In this document: piece by piece, positions 26,334 to 35,868 of the stretch
Position numbering within the stretch: position 1 is the first letter of the stretch
Layout: each line of letters opens with the position of its first letter
Assembly (NCBI RefSeq): GCF_000019525.1
Contig: NC_010506.1
Span: forward strand, 4,588,001-4,652,000
Direction of reading: 5' to 3'
DNA from: Shewanella woodyi ATCC 51908
GTDB taxonomy: Bacteria; Pseudomonadota; Gammaproteobacteria; Enterobacterales; Shewanellaceae
DNA length: 64,000 nt
The notes under the pieces: model-generated
Databases searched by the model: none
What the model was told of the DNA's origin: nothing
What the model saw: the letters and a program-made list of their open reading frames with translations, nothing else
Program-made: the position numbers and the translations under genes

Positions 26334-29300
26334 TACACCGCCTCCCTTGCATTACGCTGGCTGAGTTTGGCAGCGATTGGATTAATTTGTGGCTTCACCA
26401 CTTGAAGTTTCTTGGTCTGTTTGTTGATGATGTAACGGTTAGCAAACAGATTAAGCACTTCAGACTCTGGGTTAGGGAAGGCACCTAAAACAGAGATATT
26501 GTTATTTTCACAGGCATCAAAAATCTTCTTCACGTTACCGTGGTGTAAGGTGCCAAGCTCATCGATAGGCCAATGAATAGTCACATCGGCGCGGCCGCGC
26601 AGCAGGCGAGTAAAGGCCAGCAGGAACTTACATAGGATCAGATAAGCCATACCATGACTCGAAGACTCATTAAGTTGCCTATCGGTACGAATGACCAAGT
26701 CACTGTTCCCCTCTTTAAGCCTTAACTCAATCTCAAGTAGCTTAGCGATACCGCCTGACAGGGCAGCACGGCCAATAATATCTAGCGCACGACGCATACT
26801 GTTGGTGTAGTTCTCATCGGGAAGCTCACTAAAGCCATCAGCTTTCCACTGATGGAAGGCCTTAACAAACGCCTCTAGTTCAGGCCAGAACTCTAGCTCG
26901 CTGATCCGTGAACGGATCTTAACCGCAGACTCAGAGACGCCATCAAGGAACAACTCCTCACCCACTTCACGGGTAATACGGGCACTTTGAGAGGCGATAC
27001 GACGATCAATATCCACCAAGACATCATAAAAAGCGGTCAAATCGACACCAAAGATACGTCCCTGCTCGCGAAGTGCGGTCATCGACTGCGGTACCATCAC
27101 ATTGAGTAACTGCTCAAGTTGAGGCACTAGCTTGCGGTAATCGAGAATACGGATCCCTTTATCATTTAGGAAGCTCGACTCTTCACGGGCTCGCTCCCAC
27201 GTCTCAGAGAGACTCGATCCTGACTTACTAGCAATCACAGAATCAAAATGTTCAACGTACTGCTTCACAGAGCTCAATAAGCTATCACGCTTAAGCAGCT
27301 GGTCCTCACCTTGACGCAGACGCTCACTCAAGCCGCCTTGGGCATCATCTTTGCTGTTTGGCAGTTTAAGCTCGCTTAACTTACGCATCACACTGCGTAG
27401 TTTAGTCAGGTTCTCCGACGCCTCGACCTGAATCCCATCGGACTGTTTACGTTGGCTATCCAGTACCTGGCGCTGAGATTTCACCTCATTAGCCTTAGAC
27501 TTAAGCTGCTGATCTATTTCTGAAGTGGCAACCTTAACCTTGCCAAGCTCGGTCTGCAGCTTAGGCTTACGATTAAGCCAGGTATGCTGATACCAATCAT
27601 CATAGCGCAGCACTTCACTGCGACGCTGCTCAGCCTTGCTGATACTCGTTTCCAGATCTCGTATCTCTTGTTTGAGGGCAACAATCTTATCTTCATCGAT
27701 GCCACGAGATTTAAGCTCACTCTTATACCACTGTTCACAGGCTTTCTGCTCGCTCTTAGCGTGAGCACGTCTCTGTTCGATATTGGACTTGATCTGATTG
27801 AGCTGATTATCCAGTGCCCCAACCACCTCTTGCCAGTAGGCATTCTTCTCCATTCTAGCTTCAAGGGCCTGCTCTTTTTGCTCCTCAAGCCACTCTTGAT
27901 GCTGCTGTTTTAGCTGCTTTAGGTCGCTGTCTAAACGACTCAAGCTCTTCTGAGCATCGGCTTTGCGCAAGCTCAATGACTGATTTATCTTCTCCTGCTC
28001 ACTGCGCTTGTCATCAAACAGTCGGCGCAGATCATCACGGCTATTCTTATAAGCCGTACGAGCAAAGGTCAGTTCACGGGTCAAGCCATCGAGCTCAGCG
28101 TTAATGGCCACTAACTGATCTTCAGCCTCAACTTGTAGCTCCTTAGCACTCTGCAACAACTCTTCAGCCTTGGCATGACGAATACGCAACTCCTGCTCGG
28201 ATGCGGCATATTCAGGGGCATCAATCGCCTTAAGATCCAGTGCGATACCATAAAGGGCATCCACCTTTTCAGAAAGTGCTGAGGGGTGAAGGTCACTGCG
28301 ATGCAGCAACTCAGGGTTAATCACCTTACCTAATGTCTCCTCCCAGTTTTGGGTCTCTTTACGCAAAAACTCAAGCAAAGTATGGGATTGTGGGAAGAGA
28401 ATATGGTGTATCTCATCGAGTTCACTCTGACGCTCTGTGACTCGAATACCAGAAACACGCAGGGCTTCGTTGGCTTGATCTCGTTTGGCTCTGAGCTTAC
28501 GCTCCTCTATTGTCAGTCTGTCGACCTTAGCGTTGCAGCTCTCCTGCTCCTCATCGGCATGGGTTATCCGCTCATCAAAGATAGCTAACGCCAACTTTTC
28601 CTCTTCGGTGTAGGTAACGCTGTCGACACGTACCTTAAGCTCAGCGGCAGAAAGCTTAAGTTGATACTCATCCTCATGGAATTTAGTGCGGCCTGTTTCC
28701 ATCTGCTCGCGCCACTGACCATCTAATGCCTCAAGCTCACCACGTCCAAGTTCTCTTTGCTTATCACGGCTCTCACGGTGGCTATCTTGCTCTTTATGCA
28801 GATTTTCCAGTTCGCGGTTGAGCCCTTCACCAATCTTACTGCGGCGAGCATTGTAAGCCGCCTCAACATCTTGATGTTTCTCAGTTTGAAGCTTATGACG
28901 CTCAGTTAAGTTCTCTAAACTGCCACGCCAGTTAGGTAACTGCTCCAGATCCATCTTGGCCTGTTCAATATCAGCATCCAAGAAGTTTGCATGCTGCTCT
29001 TCGATAGCATCGAGCTCATATTCATATTTGGCCACGTCACCTTTGGCGGCAGAGAGATCTAGGTTAAGCTCATCGCGCTGCTCCTTCCACTCCTCATCAA
29101 GTGCCCTAAGCTGCGCATTTAATGCCTTTGAAAGATCCTGATGATGCTCCTGACGCTCAACCTCAGCGGTTTCATCTTGGCTGTAGCCACGTTTTAGACT
29201 GGCAAGACGCTGCTCAGCACTCAATAACTGATTGAACTCCTGCTCTAGTTTTTCAAATTCGGGACGGATCTGCTCAAAACCTTGGATAAGTTGACTGTCT

Positions 29301-30007
29301 CTAATCCATGCTTCAACCCTTTGCGGGTTCAGGCGAGAGCTAGGCGGGTTAACTCCATCCTCCTCTAATATGGCAGCGATCATCGACTTGATCGTCTCCA
29401 TCTTGCCCTCTTTCGAGTGCACCGCTTTTGCAAGTTTTTCGATGTGGCGTAGCGAGTGTTCTGACTCACATAACGAGAACTGACGAGCATAATTACGCAG
29501 TTCAGTGCGGTTGCTACCAGTGCTTAACAGTGCGCGATCGTTTTGAATAATGGCTCTGAATTCACGGGTATTAAGCAGGTTAGTCACTGCAACTCCCGCA
29601 CGCTTCATCTCACGACCCAGCTCAGCCATAGTGTGACACTGAACCATGTCGCCTAGATTCGACTTTATATAATCTTCAAGCTCAAACCCTTTGCCAATAA
29701 AGCGGTAGTTCACCCCTTTACCATCTCCAGCCGATGCCAGAACAGCTTGGTTTAGCAGACCATCGCTTCGCTTGTATTCATAGATAATAAAGCTCGTATC
29801 ATGGGGCAGATACCAACGCTCGAAACTGTCACGGGTCGAGGGAACCACACGGCTCGGGTATTCGCCATAAAAGACAGGCACCAAACGCTGTAACGTGGTT
29901 TTCCCTGAGGCGTTAGTACCACAAATATTGGTATGTCCATCTAGGGCGAGTTCCACAACGCCGGGGAGGTGCGTATCGATAAGCACTATTCGATTCAAGC
30001 TTGGCAT
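26333..30007 (-). CDS. MksB/MukB-like SMC ATPase
   Basis: 1224 aa. The N-terminal head has Walker A GTNASGKTTLQ (about residues 30-40). A very long coiled-coil region (about 230-950, rich in Glu, Lys, Gln and Leu) contains a central break that would be the hinge. The C-terminal head carries a signature-like SSHGMAYLILCKFLLAF and Walker B VTIHWPIDELG. This is the architecture of MukB/MksB condensins, which extrude DNA loops and organise the chromosome. It is first in the operon. No JetD/MksG-type nuclease gene follows, so a Wadjet-like plasmid-cutting role is not supported here. Exact subfamily needs a profile search. Confidence 0.75.
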   Translation of the reverse strand: MPSLNRIVLIDTHLPGVVELALDGHTNICGTNASGKTTLQRLVPVFYGEYPSRVVPSTRDSFERWYLPHDTSFIIYEYKRSDGLLNQAVLASAGDGKGVNYRFIGKGFELEDYIKSNLGDMVQCHTMAELGREMKRAGVAVTNLLNTREFRAIIQNDRALLSTGSNRTELRNYARQFSLCESEHSLRHIEKLAKAVHSKEGKMETIKSMIAAILEEDGVNPPSSRLNPQRVEAWIRDSQLIQGFEQIRPEFEKLEQEFNQLLSAEQRLASLKRGYSQDETAEVERQEHHQDLSKALNAQLRALDEEWKEQRDELNLDLSAAKGDVAKYEYELDAIEEQHANFLDADIEQAKMDLEQLPNWRGSLENLTERHKLQTEKHQDVEAAYNARRSKIGEGLNRELENLHKEQDSHRESRDKQRELGRGELEALDGQWREQMETGRTKFHEDEYQLKLSAAELKVRVDSVTYTEEEKLALAIFDERITHADEEQESCNAKVDRLTIEERKLRAKRDQANEALRVSGIRVTERQSELDEIHHILFPQSHTLLEFLRKETQNWEETLGKVINPELLHRSDLHPSALSEKVDALYGIALDLKAIDAPEYAASEQELRIRHAKAEELLQSAKELQVEAEDQLVAINAELDGLTRELTFARTAYKNSRDDLRRLFDDKRSEQEKINQSLSLRKADAQKSLSRLDSDLKQLKQQHQEWLEEQKEQALEARMEKNAYWQEVVGALDNQLNQIKSNIEQRRAHAKSEQKACEQWYKSELKSRGIDEDKIVALKQEIRDLETSISKAEQRRSEVLRYDDWYQHTWLNRKPKLQTELGKVKVATSEIDQQLKSKANEVKSQRQVLDSQRKQSDGIQVEASENLTKLRSVMRKLSELKLPNSKDDAQGGLSERLRQGEDQLLKRDSLLSSVKQYVEHFDSVIASKSGSSLSETWERAREESSFLNDKGIRILDYRKLVPQLEQLLNVMVPQSMTALREQGRIFGVDLTAFYDVLVDIDRRIASQSARITREVGEELFLDGVSESAVKIRSRISELEFWPELEAFVKAFHQWKADGFSELPDENYTNSMRRALDIIGRAALSGGIAKLLEIELRLKEGNSDLVIRTDRQLNESSSHGMAYLILCKFLLAFTRLLRGRADVTIHWPIDELGTLHHGNVKKIFDACENNNISVLGAFPNPESEVLNLFANRYIINKQTKKLQVVKPQINPIAAKLSQRNAREAV

Positions 30008-30273
30008 TTCTTTCCTTATCCAAACATTGCCTCATTGGAGGCGATATAACATCAAACTCTGGAGATGAGTGAGTTTCATTATAATTTCGTGTGTCTAAAA
30101 TAGATCAAAGCGACACACTTAGCAATCGAGGGGTCTGTGCAATCAGCACAGGACTTCAAAAGCGAGATCATACGCTATTTCACGACAGAGCGTCGCACAA
30201 GGAAAGAGCAGTTAAACTCGGTGTATAAAGTGGGATTGCCGAGAGCAGGGCAAAATTCTAACTCTCGAGTTAA

Positions 30274-30319
30274 TACCAATCAGTATAAAGATTTGATCAA
30301 TGTCTTATACTGATTGGTA
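30274..30319 (-). terminator. Inverted pair of Shewanella-type repeats after the AGCS gene
   Basis: TACCAATCAGTATAA (30274-30288) and its perfect complement (30305-30319) with a 16-nt loop, starting 7 nt after the stop of the leftward symporter gene. There is no U tract, so it may act as an mRNA 3' end stabiliser or an inefficient terminator. Related single units are at 38658-38672 and 40122-40133. Confidence 0.6.
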
Positions 30320-30325
30320 CATCAT

Positions 30326-31699
30326 TTAACTCGGTAACACGTCAGAGGGAGTACCCTCTAAATCCTTTTTATCAAACCTAGTGAAATAGCTTAATGTTTC
30401 CAAATAGATAATATGACGCAAGCCGATAATCGCGATCAAATTAGGAATCGCCATTAAACCATTCACGGTATCGGCTAGCAGCCAGATCATATCCAGATGA
30501 ATAAAGGAGCCAAGGGCAATTAAGCCAAGAAATACTCCCTGATAAGCACGCAATCCACGCTCTCCCATCAAGTAATACCAGCACCGCTCACCGTAATAAT
30601 GCCAGCCTAAAATCGTGGTAAAGGCAAAACAAACGAGTGCCACAGTCACAAAATATTGACCTACAAGCACAGAGCCACCGCTAGCAAATGCTGCGCTGGT
30701 CATCGCCGCCCCTGCAGTATCGCCACTCCACACACCAGTGATAATTAACACCAACCCAGTCATGGTGCAGATGATAATAGTATCGAAGAAGGTGCCGGTC
30801 ATGCTCACAAGACCTTGCTCCACAGGCTCGTTAGTCTTAGCTGCAGCAGCGGCAATAGGTGCACTACCAAGGCCTGACTCATTGGAGAATACACCGCGAG
30901 CGATACCAATTTGTAGCGCTTGAGCAACAGTAGCGCCAAGGAAACCACCAGCAGCCGAAATGGGAGTAAAGGCTGAATGAATCACCAACTCAAACGCTGG
31001 AAGGATCTGTTCTGAAAAAGTAATCAGCACCCAGAGACAAGCTAGTACATATCCCAGTGCCATAGTGGGTACTAACTTTTGCGCCACGTTAGCGATACGT
31101 TTTACCCCACCTAAGGTGACTGCGGCAACCAAGATGGTCAGTACCAATGAGGTAGCCCAAGCGGGCACATGAAAAGCGATGGTTAACGCATCGCTGATCG
31201 CATTAACTTGGGCAAAAGTGCCTATCCCAAAAAAGGCGACCCCAACGCCAAAAATAGCAAACAGCTTAGCTAGCCAAGATAATCCCAAACCGCGCTCAAT
31301 ATAGTACATGGGGCCACCGGCTATCTGTCCCCGAGCATCTGTGGTGCGATACTTAACTGCGAGCATACATTCTGCATACTTAGTTGCCATACCGAAAAAG
31401 GCTGCTAACCACATCCAAAATAGTGCCCCTGGGCCGCCAATTTTAATTGCAGTGGCCACACCAACAATATTGCCGGTACCGATTGTGGCTGACAGTGCAG
31501 TACACAGTGCAGCAAAAGAGGATAAGTCCCCCTTACCATTAGCTGGTTTAAACAGTAAGCCCAGTGCCATAGGCAGCTTAAAGACTTGGATAAGTTTCAG
31601 TCTAAGGGTGAGGTAAAGGCCGGTTCCAACCAATAAGCACAGGGTAACTGGTCCCCAGACAATGGCGTTGATATCGGCTAAAAGCGCGTGAAAATTCAT
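30326..31699 (-). CDS. Sodium:alanine/glycine symporter (AGCS family)
   Basis: 457 aa, about eleven membrane helices. Family signatures are visible: GTGNIVGVATAIKIGGPGALFWMW near residues 75-98, KYRTTDARGQIAGGPMYYIERGLG, and SNESGLGSAPIAAAAA near 272-287. It imports glycine or alanine with Na+ through the inner membrane. A tandem glycine riboswitch about 200 nt upstream on the same strand shows that glycine is very likely the substrate or a metabolic signal for it, either as catabolic import or as relief of glycine excess. Single-gene transcription unit. Confidence 0.92.
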   Translation of the reverse strand: MNFHALLADINAIVWGPVTLCLLVGTGLYLTLRLKLIQVFKLPMALGLLFKPANGKGDLSSFAALCTALSATIGTGNIVGVATAIKIGGPGALFWMWLAAFFGMATKYAECMLAVKYRTTDARGQIAGGPMYYIERGLGLSWLAKLFAIFGVGVAFFGIGTFAQVNAISDALTIAFHVPAWATSLVLTILVAAVTLGGVKRIANVAQKLVPTMALGYVLACLWVLITFSEQILPAFELVIHSAFTPISAAGGFLGATVAQALQIGIARGVFSNESGLGSAPIAAAAAKTNEPVEQGLVSMTGTFFDTIIICTMTGLVLIITGVWSGDTAGAAMTSAAFASGGSVLVGQYFVTVALVCFAFTTILGWHYYGERCWYYLMGERGLRAYQGVFLGLIALGSFIHLDMIWLLADTVNGLMAIPNLIAIIGLRHIIYLETLSYFTRFDKKDLEGTPSDVLPS

Positions 31700-31903
31700 G
31701 GTATTCCTCGAGTATTAAACAACAAGTCTCTTTTAATAAGAGTCATTAATAATCGGAGGAGGAAAAGAAATGGCTGTTGCTGACACTAGCCGGTTGCAAC
31801 GAGCGATTAAGTCGACCTAACAATGAATGAGGTCAAAAAGACGCAGCGACAAACGACAGTGACTTTATGTAGTTATAACAATAACTAACACAGTCATCCT
31901 CTC

Positions 31904-32135
31904 CTCTGTCCTTTTGCCTGAGCGTTTCGCGTTTGCCATTTGGGCTAACACTTTCGCCTTCGGCGCTGTGTGACAGTTAAGTTGACGAACACTTAGCTGC
32001 TCACAGTCTCTCCAGAGGCTCGTCCAGTAACAGTCCACGCCAATCACAATTGGCACCTGAAAGAGTATTTAGACCAAATCAAACAGATCTAAAGTTGCCT
32101 CGTCGGTGTGGGGGCAATTCCCCACTCTCCTGCTA
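31904..32135 (-). promoter_or_regulatory. Tandem glycine riboswitch
   Basis: Two aptamers on the minus strand in front of the AGCS gene. Aptamer 2 (32017-31904) reads CTCTGGAGAGACTG, then GCGCCGAAGGCGAAA, then CTCAGGCAAAAGGACAGAG, a near-perfect match to the family consensus. Aptamer 1 (about 32135-32020) begins GGAGAGTGGGG, has CACCGACGAGGCAA and CTTTCAGGTGCCAAT. About 200 nt of expression platform follow before the AUG, including GACCT-N11-AGGTC next to a T-rich run. Two aptamers in series are the usual form in gammaproteobacteria. Confidence 0.93.
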
Positions 32136-32397
32136 CCTTCATCCGAACGGATCTCCCTATTCAATCAATAAGATTAAAATCGGGAAGGCGCACAGAATGC
32201 AGTAATAAGCTAGCTTGCTCAAGCCACTTAGATCACACTTTTGGTTTAAGGGAGCACGGATGCACTTTTTTTAAACAAAACAAGGTTGTTGAGGGGGTTG
32301 CAAGGTTAAAGTCTGGATGGAAAGACGTTGAAAGGTGTCACCCCGAGATAAGCTCAGAGTGACAAAGTATGAATATCAATCAGTAAAAAGCGGTGAA

Positions 32398-33105
32398 TCA
32401 AAAGCTCGTTCTGCGCCCTTCATAGGTATCGCACATCTCTTGCACTTTATCCGCTTCATAGGGACGAAGTCCGCTCATAACTAATGTTTTCACACCTGTT
32501 CCCACTAAAGTATCGCCACTGTGCAGTTCAAACTTCAGGGTCACATTGCCGCGCTTACCCTCGACCACTAACTCCTGTTCAACCAAAGATAGCGTCACTT
32601 GAGTGAAATCGAGTGTCGTCAGATCGAAAGACATACTTTCATAGATAACCAAAGGACGAGCAGGGTTAATCATCACCTGATGTTGCTTCATCATAGGCAC
32701 GAGCACATGGATAAAGTTCAATCCTGAAAAGGCCACATAACTACGGATAAACGACTCTATTTGGGTTCCACAGTTTCTGTTCTCACCCTGTCGCTCAACA
32801 TTCAAATAAAGCTTATCTTTATCGTCATGGATATCAAATGCATCGCCAATCGAACCAGGAAACTGCAATTTCACACCATCACCAACCATACCTTGGAAGG
32901 TAAAGCTCATCTTTTGGCTTAGGCCATACTCACCTAAAACCAAAGAAAATAGCAGGTCGCCGGGTACACAAAAGCGCTTTGCGCCCACGTCATGAATTGG
33001 GTTGAAATCCTGAGCCACAACCTTTGCAAAATCGCTTGCCTGAGAAGGAGTTACTGTGACTGTTTGATTTTCTTTTTTAAAGTAAGGCGTTAGAAACATA
33101 TTCAC
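32398..33105 (-). CDS. DUF3581 family protein
   Basis: 235 aa, soluble, no signal peptide. It begins MFLTPYFKKENQTVTVTPSQ and contains QDFNPIHDVGAKRFCVPGDLLFSLVL, which resembles the hot-dog/MaoC-like dehydratase pattern (N-P-I-H-D). DUF3581 proteins are common in Shewanella and relatives; their role is not established. A thioester-binding role would be a reasonable guess from the NPIHD segment, but I cannot confirm it. Single gene, divergent from the TonB receptor gene. Confidence 0.75.
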   Translation of the reverse strand: MNMFLTPYFKKENQTVTVTPSQASDFAKVVAQDFNPIHDVGAKRFCVPGDLLFSLVLGEYGLSQKMSFTFQGMVGDGVKLQFPGSIGDAFDIHDDKDKLYLNVERQGENRNCGTQIESFIRSYVAFSGLNFIHVLVPMMKQHQVMINPARPLVIYESMSFDLTTLDFTQVTLSLVEQELVVEGKRGNVTLKFELHSGDTLVGTGVKTLVMSGLRPYEADKVQEMCDTYEGRRTSF

Positions 33106-33321
33106 TCGATATAATTATAAATATTCCCAAGCTTATCCAAGACAAAAAATAGAGATTGCTTAGGTAGAGATAAAATAGTGGCACAGTGTATAGCAAAAGA
33201 TTGAAAACACTCACCCGATGACTTACTCCTTAAAAAAATATCACCAACAATACCGACGTTAACAAATGTAAAGAATAACGCCGTTAAGTTAATTTTAATG
33301 AAGTGGGAATAGGATGTGCAC

Positions 33322-33340
33322 ACAAATGATAATCAATCCC
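33322..33340 (+). promoter_or_regulatory. Putative Fur box before the TonB receptor
   Basis: AAATGATAATCAATCCC matches 13 of 19 positions of the consensus GATAATGATAATCATTATC, including the whole TGATAATCA core. It is about 50 nt upstream of the receptor start. Confidence 0.65.
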
Positions 33341-33391
33341 ATTAACATTAAGTGGGATGGTTCGACGTTCATACCTAATACGGAGCACCTA

Positions 33392-35581
33392 ATGTCACAC
33401 CGTACGACGCTATCTTTAAGTCTAATTTCAACGGCACTCTTTACAGCACTTTCACCTCAGGTCATAGCGCAAGAGATAGACTCTCAAGCGACCATTGAAC
33501 AGATAAGTATCTTCGGTGAACGTAACCCACTTAATACCGTTCCTGGCAGTGCACATCAAATTGGCCAAGCCGAGTTAGATACCTTCAAATACACAGATAT
33601 CATGCGCACCCTATCCAGCGTACCTGGTGTCTATATTCAAGAGGAAGATGGTTACGGTTTAAGACCCAATATAGGTATGCGTGGTACTGGCCAAAACCGT
33701 TCAGAAAAGATCACCATCATGGAAGATGGCGTACTGGCAGCACCAGCACCCTACGCCTCACCTGCCGCCTATTACTTTCCAACTCCAGGCAGAATGCAGT
33801 CTATTGAGATCCTAAAAGGTAGCTCTACCGTCAAATATGGTCCAAGAACCACAGGCGGTGTACTCAACATGATCTCTCGTCAGATCCCTGAAGAGGAGTT
33901 AGCTGGCCAGCTAGATATTGCGGCAGGTCAAGATGGCTTTGGCAAAATACACGCTTATGCTGGTGGTCAAGGTGAGCGTGTCGGCGCCGTAGTGGATCTC
34001 TACCGCTATCAAGCCGATGGGTTTAAAGATATCAATGGCGTTGGTGGTGACACAGGCTTTGAGAAAAATGATGCGCTGGCAAAAGTGAGCATTCGCTCAG
34101 CTGAGGGCGCTCAATATGAGCAGATAGTCGAGTTTAAACTTAAATATTCAGATGAAGTATCCAACGAAACCTACATGGGGCTAACCGATGCTGACTTTGA
34201 TGCAACCCCCTATGCACGTTACTCTGCTTCGCAAAAAGATGTAATGAATACCGAGCATAAACAGCTGCAGATCAATCATATCATCGATTTCAGCGATAAC
34301 CTCACCTTAGGCACAACCGCCTATTACAATGACTTTGCCCGTAACTGGTATAAAGCCGATAAAGTAGACGGCTTAAAACTGAGCAAAGGTGGTGTTGAGG
34401 CTGCATCAGCGTTTGATAAAAATCCAGCATCTGCTCCAATGGATGTGCGTGTTAAAGCAAACAACAGAAGCTACATCTCACAAGGTATTCAAACAGAGCT
34501 TAACTGGTACCTAGATAATCACGACCTTGCCTTTGGTGCACGTTACCATGAAGATGAGATGGACAGATTCCAGTGGGCCGATCATTATGCATTAGATGCT
34601 AATCAGGTAATGACTCGAACCGAAAGTGGCCTTCCAGGTAGCGACTCGAACCGCATCGACAGCGCAGAAGCTATTGCGCTCTACGTTCAAGATAAGATCC
34701 AGCTAGGCGATTTTAATATTACCGCAGGACTTCGCTATGAAGATGTGAAGACCAACCGTACCGACTGGGGTAAAGAGAACAGCGGACGTGATGGTGAGCC
34801 AAAGAAAGATATTGATAACAGTTTTTCAGCAACCTTGCCTTCACTTTCGGTAACCTACCAGATAAACAGCGATCTGCTGGTATTAGCTGGTGTTCAAAAG
34901 GGCTTTGCTCCGGCATCTCCAGGCAATGCTGATAAAGTAGAAGAGAAGAGCTGGAACTATGAAGCTGGTGCCCGCTATAACAGTGGCGAATTTAGTTCAG
35001 AGGCGATCTTTTTCTACAGTGACTACAGCAATATGCACGGCGAATGTACCGCTTCTAAAGGCTGTGATGATGAAAATATCGGTGACCAATACAATGGCGG
35101 TGAAGTCGATGTTAAAGGGTTGGAGCTAAGTCTTGGCTATAGCTTTAACACACAAAACGATATCAGCTTCCCAGTAAAACTTGCCTATACCTATACTGAC
35201 GCTGAGTTTGCCAACAGCTTCGATTCAGATTTCGATCCTTGGGGCAACGTTGAGGAGGGTTATAAACTTCCCTATATAGCAGAAAACATGCTTTTTGCAT
35301 CAGCTGGAGTTAAATCTGATAACTGGGAACTAACGTTAGCCGCACGTTACACCGATGATATTCGTACTAAAGCTGGCGAAGGTGAGATTGCTCAAGAGAA
35401 CCTAATCGAAGCTAAAACTATCGTCGACCTATCGGGCCGTTACTTTATCAGTGAAGCACAGGAGCTTTACCTCACAGCTGAGAACCTTTTCGATAAAAAA
35501 TATGTCACTTCGAGAGTATACGGTTCCAACTTTGTAGGTAAGCCTATGACAGTCTCTGTCGGCTATACGTATAAATTTTAA
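33392..35581 (+). CDS. TonB-dependent outer-membrane receptor, FecA-like
   Basis: 729 aa from the ATG at 33392, chosen because it directly precedes a signal peptide (SHRTTLSLSLISTALFTALS...VIAQ) and has CGGAGC upstream; the longer ORF start is unlikely. A TonB-box-like EQISIFG leads into a plug domain with LSSVPGVYIQEEDGYGLRP, MRGTGQNRSEKITIMEDG and IEILKGSSTVKYGPRTTGG, the pattern of ferric dicitrate FecA-type receptors. The 22-strand barrel ends in a terminal Phe (YTYKF). A Fur-like box upstream fits iron control. It probably takes up a ferric chelate; the exact ligand is unknown. A terminator follows. Confidence 0.9.
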   Translation: MSHRTTLSLSLISTALFTALSPQVIAQEIDSQATIEQISIFGERNPLNTVPGSAHQIGQAELDTFKYTDIMRTLSSVPGVYIQEEDGYGLRPNIGMRGTGQNRSEKITIMEDGVLAAPAPYASPAAYYFPTPGRMQSIEILKGSSTVKYGPRTTGGVLNMISRQIPEEELAGQLDIAAGQDGFGKIHAYAGGQGERVGAVVDLYRYQADGFKDINGVGGDTGFEKNDALAKVSIRSAEGAQYEQIVEFKLKYSDEVSNETYMGLTDADFDATPYARYSASQKDVMNTEHKQLQINHIIDFSDNLTLGTTAYYNDFARNWYKADKVDGLKLSKGGVEAASAFDKNPASAPMDVRVKANNRSYISQGIQTELNWYLDNHDLAFGARYHEDEMDRFQWADHYALDANQVMTRTESGLPGSDSNRIDSAEAIALYVQDKIQLGDFNITAGLRYEDVKTNRTDWGKENSGRDGEPKKDIDNSFSATLPSLSVTYQINSDLLVLAGVQKGFAPASPGNADKVEEKSWNYEAGARYNSGEFSSEAIFFYSDYSNMHGECTASKGCDDENIGDQYNGGEVDVKGLELSLGYSFNTQNDISFPVKLAYTYTDAEFANSFDSDFDPWGNVEEGYKLPYIAENMLFASAGVKSDNWELTLAARYTDDIRTKAGEGEIAQENLIEAKTIVDLSGRYFISEAQELYLTAENLFDKKYVTSRVYGSNFVGKPMTVSVGYTYKF

Positions 35582-35640
35582 TCAAAATTAACTGAGCATG
35601 AAGTAAATCTTAAAATTATATTAAATTTTTTTATTCCCTT

Positions 35641-35669
35641 AAAAAGGTGAGCATTATGCTCACCTTTTT
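35641..35669 (+). terminator. Terminator of the TonB receptor gene
   Basis: AAAAAGGTGAGCAT-TATGCTCACCTTTTT, a long stem with flanking A and T runs. It can act in both directions. Confidence 0.92.
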
Positions 35670-35766
35670 CATTTCAAAAAGAATATCCCTCTACAAAACA
35701 TAATCTTACTCGAACTAGCATCATCCACCTTTCCCCACAAACTGATTTACACTTGATTTACATTTG

Positions 35767-35808
35767 TTGATCTTAATCAAAAACTGAATGATAACAATTT
35801 GCATTATC
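35767..35808 (+). promoter_or_regulatory. FNR-type and Fur-type boxes before the porin gene
   Basis: TTGATCTTAATCAA (35767-35780) is a perfect TTGAT-N4-ATCAA FNR/EtrA-type site. Ten bases later, GATAACAATTTGCATTATC (35790-35808) resembles a Fur box, with intact GATAA and ATTATC ends. The porin start lies about 60 nt downstream. This suggests joint oxygen and iron control. Confidence 0.7.
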
Positions 35809-35868
35809 GAATCCAGTTGTTAGAATTCAGCCAAATTTAATAACCCTTACATAACAACAGGGAAAAGA

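Noticed and set aside
24458..30007. Wadjet plasmid-defence system
   Set aside because: No JetD-type nuclease gene next to the SMC/E/F genes; upstream is an AGCS symporter and downstream a terminator and another symporter.
33102..33323. 73-codon ORF between DUF3581 and the TonB receptor
   Set aside because: No ribosome-binding site, low-complexity hydrophobic translation, and it overlaps the divergent promoter region with the Fur box.
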